Origin: Silene latifolia
Lineage: Eukaryota; Streptophyta; Magnoliopsida; Caryophyllales; Caryophyllaceae
NCBI RefSeq assembly: GCF_048544455.1
Contig: NC_133538.1
Coordinates: forward strand, 18,628,969 to 18,692,968
Direction of reading: 5' to 3'
DNA length: 64,000 bases
The position numbers and the translations under genes were made by a program. Positions 55,645-64,000 of this stretch are shown one piece after another. The notes under the pieces were generated by a model. It ran no database searches. It was given only the letters and a program-made list of their open reading frames with translations, and was not told the origin of the DNA. Positions within the stretch are counted from its first letter, which is position 1. Every line of letters begins with the position of its first letter.

Positions 55645-56679
55645 GTTGGTGATGACAAGGTAGAATTCTCATTGGAAAATTCCATGAAATCTCCTTCTTT
55701 GAGTGACTCTTGTTGTAGAGTGGATGTGTTGGAGGATTGCTTGAATGAGCATAATCTTGATCCTTCATATTTGGACCCATTGGAAGTTTGCCTAACTAAG
55801 GAGGGAAATGAAGGTGATCTTCTGTTGGGAGTAGATGCGATAGGAGATTTGGGTGAAGATGACTCAAGAAAAGATGAATTTGAAGACCAAATTAATGATG
55901 AGATTGAGTTATATTTGAGCTCCCCCAATTCATTTAATATAAGCTCTTTAGAAGATGCACCTTGGTTGGATTACTCTTCAAGTGATTGGGAATCTCAAGT
56001 TGATGCCTTAGAGGTGGCTCTTAACGGAGGTGGAATGGAGTATACCAAGAGTTGTGAGGAAGATAAACTTGGCCCTCCCATATGGGACACTTATGAAGAC
56101 TCCTTGCAAAATGATAAGTGTGGGGAGGGAAATTATGAAGGGCTTGATGCCCCTATTTAGGATGTTTATGATAATGAGAAAGACTCCCCACTACCACATC
56201 CTTCCGAAATCTTTGAAGAAGAAGTCCTTGTCCATGACAAGTGTGGGGAAGAAGAAAAAAATTGGGAAATGGAGATTGATGAATTCGAACTTGCCATATG
56301 GGGAGAGTTGAAGAGCCATGAGAAAAACTACAACATTTGTAGTTTTGACTCTAGCTTGGAAGAAATTGAAGCTCTCATTTTTGGAAATGATTCGGTTCAA
56401 TTGGAGAGTCAAGAAAATGGGAATGAAAATGACAACATCATGAACCTCAATGTTGAGAAGTTGACTTCTCCACCTCTATTTCCTTACCATTCTCCTTCGT
56501 TTGATGACAATGAGGAAATTTCATCATTCTATGAAGTTTATGAGATGCCTTTCCCCCTACCTCCTAGCTACCACTATAACATGAAGAGCCCACAAGATGG
56601 CACAAATAATGGTAAAAGGAAGAATGACAAGAAGTGTTGGAGAAGAGGTTGGTTGTGGTATGCTATAACTTGGTGCTAG
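55645..56679 (+). pseudogene. Acidic region of unknown function, in frame with gag-protease
   Basis: The frame continues for 344 codons from the protease to TAG 56679, with one internal TAG at 56158-56160. It is rich in Asp/Glu/Ser and contains two DKCGE motifs (about 56113 and 56236). There is also a patterned segment FNISSLEDAPWLDYSSSDWE and a basic end (GKRKNDKKCWRRGWLW). It occupies the place where RT would begin but shows none of the RT blocks. I do not recognise the family. Since the frame survives without any indel, it was probably translated as part of the polyprotein until recently. The DKCGE codons coincide with AAGTGTGGGGA, the polypurine-like box of this element. Confidence 0.65.
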
Positions 56680-59439
56680 TTGTGCTTGTTTGAGGCTTTT
56701 GCTAAGGCCTTTTATCGATTAATTCGTGCTTTGTGTGACATGGAGCACATCAACAAAGGATTCAAACAATAAAATTTTGGATGAGAGGTTTGGTGGAGTC
56801 CCTTAAGAACCATCGCATAGTATAAATTCTCTTCCGTTGCTTCATTTATTTATGTTTTTCTTGCATTTGCATTTAGTTTACTTAACCGAATAGAAGTTAA
56901 TCTAAATTAGCTCTCTTTGCATTCATGTAGTGTAGTTTGAATTGTCCTTTAAATTTAGCATATAGAATAATTCATGCATTACATTCATTAACCCAAAACC
57001 ACTAAAAATTTGAAAAATTAAAAAAAAATTCAAAAACATGTATTTCATTTCCAAATTTCCTCCACACATTTATTTCCATTTGAAATTTGTAAATAAATAA
57101 GTGTGGGGAGGAAATTCCATCATTTAAAAATACCAAAAACATGTTATTTATTTTCAAATATTCAAAAAAATCAAAAACATGTTCTTACATTTTGGAAAAT
57201 TCAAAAATCAACAAAAATATGTTATTTATTCTTCTTATTCTCTCCCTATACTTTGTTCCATTGAGGACAATGTAAATTTCAAGTGTGGGGAGGAAAATAT
57301 CCACTTTGTGCATATTGTTTATATTTGCTTGTTAATTTGAGAAAAATACAAAAATGCCTAAAAATTGAAAAATTGAAAAATTTCAAAAATATTGCATTGT
57401 TTATATTATATATATTGCATTTGTCCTAACCATTTTGATAGGCAACACATGAATCATCGGAGAAGACGCTTGGCAAAATTCTTCCAATCCTTTCTCTTTT
57501 ATCCTTCCTTTCCTTTTTTGTATATATAAGCATGGAGGAGGACGGGATATGTATTGTGGGTGTTCCCTTTGGGAACCGTTTTGGATATGGTTGTGTTGTT
57601 GTTGTGTTGTTTGGACTAGATATTGTGTGCATTTAGACTAGAAATGTATATATGTGTTCACTCTTGCATTCACGTAGCTTGTTCATTTGTGTAGTTTGCA
57701 TCCATACACGTTGCATTTTGTTTGTAAAAATTTGCATAGCGAGTCTAAAAGTGGAGGGCATATGTTGCCAATGATGATAATTTATTTTGCATGTGTCATT
57801 TTCCTTTTCATAGCTCGTACCTCTTGATGACACATGTTAGAGATTTTGCTTGCAAAAACCCGGAAGTCTAGCTTAACAACCAAATTGCGACCATCATGTG
57901 AGACCGTATTGGACCCGAGACTTGACCTAGGACCGACATAGCTACTAAAATGTAAGGATAGAGCCTCCATATGGCCGGTCCATCAAACCGGTCCCGTTTA
58001 GGTCATGAGAGTAGTTCTCCTTACGTGGTATGTTATGTCAAAACGCATAAGTATGGTGCACATTCCTTGATTCCGTACAAGTGTCGATATACATGTTGAG
58101 ACAATTTTGTTCAAATAAAGTAGCTTCTCATAGCCAAATAAGCCTATTTTTTCACCAATTTGATCATCTTTCACTTTTGTTTACCCAATTTGTGCCTAAG
58201 CCTTGTCATTTCATTTGCCAATAAAATAACTACATTCCATAAACATCTCACCTTTGTTGAGTAGTTCGTCTTTGTAGGTTTTTTAAGGAGTATAATTGGG
58301 AAGGAAATATGATTTTTATTGAGGAGAACGGTTCGAATTATCACAAAAGTTAAATGAAGCTTGATGGTTGGCCAATTTTTCAATTGTTGAGGAGGTTACA
58401 AGTGAAGGAAAAGAAAAAAAAAATGAAGAAGAAAAACAAATAGAAAAAGAGAAAAAGGAAATGAAAAAGGAAAAGAAAAGAATGTATACTTTTGTGTTTA
58501 ATAAAGGGTTGGTAATTTGCAAATTAAGTTTGTTTTGAAGAGTATTGAATAATTTTTTAGAATGACAATCTTGTCATATTTTGTGAAGGAATTCATTTGC
58601 ATTGGTTGAGTTTAGTGAATTGGTTAGATGTGGCGACTACTCGATCTTTAGCTCCACATTTCCTAAAAAAACGGTGCTTGCACCGATCCCTTTTCACCTA
58701 ACCTAAGCCCCATTACAACCCGGTTGTCTCTCTTGTATGTGCATCATTTGACATTTTTCTTGCGGATATTGGATAGAGTACCATATTAGATTGCGGGCAT
58801 GCTTCGCAAGTCGAGTTAGGAGAGTGATTTTGGTAACTTTTTGTCACAAAAATCACCTCCTTCTTTCATTTAAGTGACTAGTGAAACCCGTGAGAGTCGC
58901 TCTTTGGTCTCCTTTTGGTCAAAGGTTTGATACGGAGTCGAATCTTGTGTGTGTCGTGTCATTCTTGGAAGTATAGCGAAGTATTTCCCCTTTCCCGCCT
59001 AGAATTTGTTTCTAAGGCAACCCGTGTTGTCAATTTAGGTTGTTTGAGCTAAAATTAGGGAGTTGACACCTTGGTAAGACCCGGAGACGACATCCTCCAC
59101 TAATGATTCTCTTTGTTCGGTTTTTGAATGTAAAACGGCCGCTTAGATGAGGAAAGCGGTTTGACTTTTTGTGATGCATCTTATTTGATTACTTGAGCTT
59201 AACATGTTAGGATGTGTCTAAGTTTTGTGCAAGACCTTACTTGCCTTGCGAATTTCGCTTTTCATCATAAGTGAAATTACGTGAGTTGAAAGGGTGTTGA
59301 GTGCGCTAATACTCACTCGGATTATAACATTACAATAACTAAGTGATGCTTAAATCGTGCGTTCACTTTTTGGCTACTAGTCCTAGCTTAGTCTTATGAG
59401 CTTGCTCGAGCACGAGCAAGAGTTTAGTGTGGGGAATTT
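56680..59439 (+). other. Non-coding 3' interior of the Athila-like element
   Basis: About 2.76 kb without any pol motif. It holds two AAGTGTGGGGAGGAAA boxes (57099, 57281), an A/G-rich tract (58405-58485), a conserved-looking 'cacctaacctaagccccattacaaccc' region at 58697-58723, and a stem-loop at 59138-59160. It ends in the polypurine tract TTTAGTGTGGGGAATTT at 59423-59439. Confidence 0.7.
59138..59160 (+). ncRNA. Conserved stem-loop upstream of the 3' LTR
   Basis: Stem CCGCTT/AAGCGG with loop AGATGAGGA, extendable by a G-U pair. The homologue at 30499-30521 has CCACTT/AAGTGG and loop AGATGAAGA, i.e. one compensatory pair change. Confidence 0.6.
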
Positions 59440-61353
59440 TGTTAGCACATTAATTCACGTGTTTTATCTCCCTTCTAGACTCTTGTTAGTCCCAATTTTG
59501 AGTGCTTAAATTGCCAAAAAGCTCAACTTTCAGCTACTTTTGCAAATCTTATTCTCTGTTCTCTTTTTGGATATTTTCCCGGTTTGTCATGTGCATATTT
59601 CGAGTCAAGGGTACTCCTTTTGGTGCTTTCTTTATGTAGGTACCGTGGTGGACCAAGTTTTGGACAAGGGAAAAGAAGAACGAAGCGATTTGGAAGTCGG
59701 ACATGAAGTTTATAAGCTTGAAACATTAGTTAGATTGTAAGATATGGTGCATAAGATGAGGGATGTACCTCATCTTCCCAGAACGTACCTCATCCTACTG
59801 ATTTGGACCTATTCTTTGGTACTATTGAAGAAGATGTGGAGCGTAAGACAAGGGGCGTACCTCGTCTGCCCTTAACGTACCTTATCTTACTAAGTTTTGT
59901 ACCAATTTTTGATGTATAAGGAGAAGATGTAGAGCGTAAGACAAGGGGCATACCTCGTCTGCTCATAACGTACCTTATCTTACTGAGTTTTGTACCAACT
60001 TTTGATGTATAAAGAGAAGATGAGGAGCGTAAGATGAGGTACGTACCTCATCTTACTCGTCCCCCCCCCCCCCCCCCATCTCTCTTCCTTTTTGGGCTCA
60101 AATTTGTAATGGACTATTATGGAGTCATATAAATCCCCAAATCCATATCTTAAAACCCTAAGCTTCATTTTTATGAAAAATTAGAGAGAGAAACTCAAGT
60201 ATTTCCTTTGTATTTTGGAGATTAAATCTTCATCCATTCTTCATATAATTCAAGTTCAAGTTTCTTATTCAATTTTGTTCTTCCTTGTTCCTTGTTCTTT
60301 AAGTGTTGGTAATTTTCTCATTCCTTTATCTTTCTTAGTTACTTGTTTGCATTTTATTAATTTCTTAGTTTGAATATTTACATCTCTTGTTGTTAAAGTT
60401 ATCACCTTTAGGTTTAATTTCATTTTAATTATAGTTTAATTAGTTAATTATCATTATCTTAGTTATTAATTGCATGATTAATAGTAGAAATCAATTTTAT
60501 AACATGTCAATTGCTAAAGTTTTAACCTTTATCACTTGTCTTAGTTTAATTAGCATGATTAGTGAGTAGTCACCCTTGTAGGGTCCGATTAAGCCTAAAT
60601 GATGAGTTTATTTTGGGGATTAGTCGCTTTTGACAAGTTGTGATGTTATGGGTAATCGATTTTGGTTGGGTGATTTGAATTGACCCCTTGTTTTACCCTT
60701 GTCCAACCTTTTGAGGCTATCAATGGGAGTTGGGCCAATTTTGGGCTACCTAGGCTATCAATGGGAGTTGGGCTTATGGTAGTGGATACCGGTATACTCG
60801 GGATATTGACTCTAGGCGGGTTATTCACGGAAGTGAGACCCATCTAAAGAGATTTAACCAATTGACTAAGGAATTCCATCCATGGGAGTGGGGAAGGACT
60901 TAGTTGGGACTTATTGTTGACCTTAATTCCTTGGGCTCGGTCTTGGTCATCCATGGGAGTGGGACCTTAACCATACTCAAGAGGCTACCTACACTCGGGA
61001 GGGTTGGGTGGTTAGTTTAGCTAGCATTATCCCTCTTGACCCCATGAACCCATTACTTGTTGATTGACTAATTGCCACTATGACTCATTTCTAAGGGCTT
61101 GATCGGATCCTAGGCCTTTCTTTAATTGATAAAAACCGTTTTCAATTGCTTGTTCCTTTATTTTCGAATTTACTTAATTTATTTTACTTCTTGTTCATTA
61201 GACTAGTTGTTAGATAATATCCAAACATTTATCTTATTAGACTTAGCTAAACCGATGAATTATAATGATTAGTACTCTATTTGCTCCTCGTGGATTCGAC
61301 CCCCAAGTTCTATAACACACCTTGCACTTGCGGTTATTTTAAAACTCCCGTCA
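59440..61353 (+). repeat. 3' LTR of the Athila-like element
   Basis: A 1914-bp LTR matching 39190-41069. Differences include an extra ~14-bp segment in the U3 repeats and a C-run of about 17 (60061-60077) against C9 in the 5' LTR. It ends at 61353, followed by target duplication CCGAA. Confidence 0.93.
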
Positions 61354-61960
61354 CCGAATAATTCGGATATCCGAAAATCTAGAATCCGAAAATTCGGAAA
61401 TTCAGATTTCCGAAACCGGATTCGATCCGGATTCAAAATTATAGAAAAAGTTCCACCAAGTCTGGTATCTCTGTATCAGTGGTATTGGGCTATTGTAGAC
61501 CCAAACTAAAGACAATTTCGGTCCATTTCGATCGCATAAATTACAAGTCTTGATCGTATAAATTACAAGTCTCGATCGCATAAATTACAAGTCTTTATTA
61601 CACGTTTCAAAACAAGTCTAAAAACCAAATCGGGCAAACAATTTCCGCATGTGCATTCAACTATCATCAACTACGATGTCAGGTTGCCCCAACACCAAGT
61701 CTTCCATTTTTACCATTTTTAGATTAAAATACACAATTAGTACGAGTTTCCATTCCTGCCATTATATACATTATACAGCTTTAATAAATACTCTATAAGA
61801 AGAGGAGAACAATGAGGCAGAGTATGAGCAAAAACATGTACAAGACTACAAAGAAAAATGATGCAGCAGACGCAACACTATGTAGAATGTTAGCTACTAG
61901 TAACTTTATTACTTAATTCAAATTTAAATCATTTTTCATAAAAAAAAGATAGAAACCAAA
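61354..61960 (-). mobile_element. hAT 3' subterminal and untranslated region
   Basis: It opens with CCGAA/TTCGG and GGATATCCG repeats continuing the motif family of 39092-39189. A 24-bp tandem repeat of 'gatcgcataaattacaagtc' (three copies, 61530-61600) and AT-rich DNA down to the transposase stop follow. No gene is seen. Confidence 0.65.
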
Positions 61961-64000
61961 TCACAGGTCAGAGATCAGAGAATAAAAAAAGGACTCACCT
62001 TCTTCAATTCTCTCCATGTCAAATAAAGTGTCTTCAATGCAAAGTGGAGTAACGGAAGTACGGAGCCAATCTTGTGCATATAAAAGAGCCTCCACCATTC
62101 TTGGAGACAAACAGGTACGGAATAAATCAAGAACTCGACCCCCGGTGCTAAAAGCGGACTTTAAAGCCACCGAGGAGACCGGAATGGCAAGTACATCGCG
62201 GGCCATCATAGCAACTACGGAATATCTTTTTTGGTTATACTTCCACCATTGTAGGATGTTAAAAGATGATTCCCTACTTTCTCGAGGATCATCCAAGTAC
62301 TTCTCCCATTCTGTTTTTTTTCCACATCCTCATCACCCATTTCTATTTCAAACTCATTACTCAAACGAGCACCAAAGTTAAAAGTATCATCTTGTTTTTT
62401 ATCCTTTGGATGAACGCTAGTTCTGGTTGTGTTAGTGGAACTAGAAGAAGAGGCAGCTCTCTTTGATTGAGGAATAGAAGAAGAATACTCCTCAAACAAG
62501 GTTTGGAAGAAGTATTTGATATTAAAGCTTAAAAGTTTACCTTTGTCTTCACCATATGCTTTCTTCACCATCCACTCCACACGAACCAACTTCCATCTTG
62601 GGTCAAGTATTAATGATATAAATAAAAGTAAATGTAAGTTCTCAATCTTACCCCAATACTTGTCATACTTGATTTTCATTTTAGATGCCATTTTTCTAAT
62701 GCCGTCATCTTCATGAGTGAGATGCTTAGAGAGCACCTCACCAACACCAAATATCACCTCAACATAAGAATTACTAGTGACATAAAGAGAACCCGACATT
62801 TTCAATGTGGCATCATAGAAAACTTTCAAAAAAAGTAACAAGGAGGACACTTGTTTCCACTCCTCAGTCGTTAACATCATCACCATGCTTGCTCATTTCA
62901 TTTTGGAGAGTGGAGTCTTTCACATATAAAAGGCCAAATGTTTTCTTAAACTTTAAAGAAGACTCAAGCATCATATAAGTGGAGTTCCATCTAGTCTCGA
63001 CGTCTAAACATACACTACTTTTACTTGCTATTTTCTCCTCTAACACACATGCCTCAATTTTTTTCTTTCTAGCGGGTGAGGACCTTACATATTTACATAA
63101 AGCACGAATTTTGGTAACTGCTTTTAAAAGTTCATGTAAGCCATATTTAACCACTGTTTAAAATATGGGTAGCACATCTCATATGTAAATACTTTCCTTG
63201 CATTAAATCACTTTCAGAATTATTGAACTTCCTCTTTAAATAATCAACAGCAACATCATTAGAGCTAGCATTGTCTACTGTCACAGTCAATACTTTTTTC
63301 AAATTCAATTCAGACAAACACTTTTCAACTGTTTGACCAATTATCTTTCCCGTATGACCAGAAATTTGACAAAAGTTAATGCCTCTTTTATGCAAATTCC
63401 AATCACGATCAATAAAATAAGCAGTTAGACACATATAACTTAAGTTTTGACCAGAAGTCCACAAATTAGTAGTAAGACACACCCTAGAAGACATAGTTCC
63501 AAAGAAATCATGCAACTTTCTCCTTTCCTCAATGAATAAATTGTAACAATCTTTAGCAACAGTAAATCGAGAAGGAACGGTAAATTGAGGATTCATGTCT
63601 TTGCAAAATCCTCTAAATCCATTTTTCTCCACAGTTAGAAACGGTAACTCATCCACAATTATCATCCTAGAAAGCGACTTTTTAGTTCTATCATAGTCAT
63701 AGGCCCACAATGTTGGAACACTAACATTTTCGATTGAACCGTCTTCATTAAAAATGGTTGTGCTCTCAAAATTAAGTAACTTTTGTTTGATATCAACATT
63801 GGCAGGCACACTTTTTAAGATGGTCAGACAAAGTACTAGTCCCATTAGTTGATTTGCAATTTACAAGTTCATCATAATATAGACAAGTAGCAGTTTCTCC
63901 ATTAGCAGCTTTTTGAAAATGATCCCAGAAAGGAGATCGGATTTTTCTAAACTTACCCACCTGAGTTAGAGTACTATGTGTGGGTGTTTTTGGTGGTTTA
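61961..64000 (-). pseudogene. hAT-family transposase, frameshifted, 5' end outside the window
   Basis: Reading leftward: a BED zinc-finger region (FWDHFQKAANG, then GTSTLSDHLKKC), the catalytic RNase H-like part (LTTNLWTSGQNLSYMCLTAYF, TVDNASSNDVAV), an alpha-helical insertion (YVRSSPARKKK, LDVETRWNSTYMML, LILDPRWKL), and the C-terminal dimerisation motif ending in LAIPVSSVALKSAFSTGGR. This order is typical of plant hAT (Ac-like / RICESLEEPER-type) transposases. Frame changes near 63150, 62870 and 62250 break the gene. In the BED finger one expected Cys of the CxxC pair is Tyr (CLYY). The element cannot encode an active enzyme. Confidence 0.9.

Larger units (their letters stand above)
39190..61353 (+). 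mobile_element. Athila-like gypsy element with gag-protease but no RT
   Basis: LTRs at 39190-41069 and 59440-61353 start TGTTARCACATTAATTCACG and end ..TCA. Target duplication CCGAA is perfect (39185-39189 and 61354-61358). A primer site follows the left LTR and a purine tract precedes the right one. The interior, once the nested element 42426-54625 is set aside, encodes gag, protease and an acidic region in one frame. About 2.8 kb of non-coding DNA follows. No RT, RNase H or integrase is present, so the element is non-autonomous. By eye the LTRs differ by roughly 3%, plus short indels. It sits about 100 bp inside the hAT end. Confidence 0.92.

Noticed and set aside
57426..58522. Several short minus-strand frames in the 3' region of the Athila-like element
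   Set aside because: They have biased A/T composition, no domain and no consistent frame; one (58316-58522) merely reads the A/G-rich tract backwards.

Overview
This is nuclear DNA of a flowering plant, probably a eudicot; I cannot name the species. I find no ordinary host gene. Nearly everything is transposable-element DNA, stacked by repeated insertion: LTR retrotransposons of the Ty3/gypsy type (Tat, Athila-like, CRM-like) and Ty1/copia type, a CACTA element, a Cassandra TRIM fragment carrying a 5S rRNA-like segment, and a hAT transposon.

Left block (1-21597). A diverged partial Tat-type LTR lies at the window edge (1-1802). Two plus-strand genes with plant-mobile-domain-like products follow: an eight-exon pseudogene (2327-5966) and a broken single-exon frame (7016-8395). 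They lie downstream of, and antisense to, the pol of a minus-strand Tat/Ogre-like element whose integrase, archaeal-type RNase H, RT/RNase H, protease, gag, leader, primer site and 5' LTR run from 9226 up to 21597. A 1443-bp non-autonomous CACTA element (10380-11822, TSD TGT) interrupts this pol. The 3' LTR of the Tat element is not visible. The two genes may be antisense cargo of the same giant element.

Middle block (21598-39091). The 3' part and 3' LTR of a plus-strand gypsy element ('X', 21598-22559 and 30378-~32479) are split by a complete gag-only copia element (22560-30377, minus). X itself interrupts a decayed CRM-like chromovirus (~32480-36300, minus). To the right lie AT-rich DNA, a Cassandra LTR with primer site (37579-37893) and further featureless DNA.

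Right block (39092-64000). A hAT element (3' end at about 39092, transposase on the minus strand at 61961-64000) was hit near its end by an Athila-like element (39190-61353, TSD CCGAA). That element was in turn hit inside gag by a young gag-only Tat-type element (42426-54625). The Athila-like element encodes gag, protease and an unusual acidic region in one frame but no RT, RNase H or integrase. The inner element has an intact gag and a 3.2-kb non-coding 3' region packed with potential RNA structure.

The strongest candidate for something undescribed is a set of structured RNA motifs with compensatory base changes. The main one is a two-stem motif ending in TACGTAGGCA, present four times in two Tat-type elements. 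Others are a triloop-hairpin array, a closed three-hairpin domain, twin hairpins attached to polypurine-tract copies, and a stem-loop shared by two gypsy elements. A second theme is that three gag-only or gag-protease-only elements of different lineages occur together. All alignments were made by eye; counts of differences are approximate.
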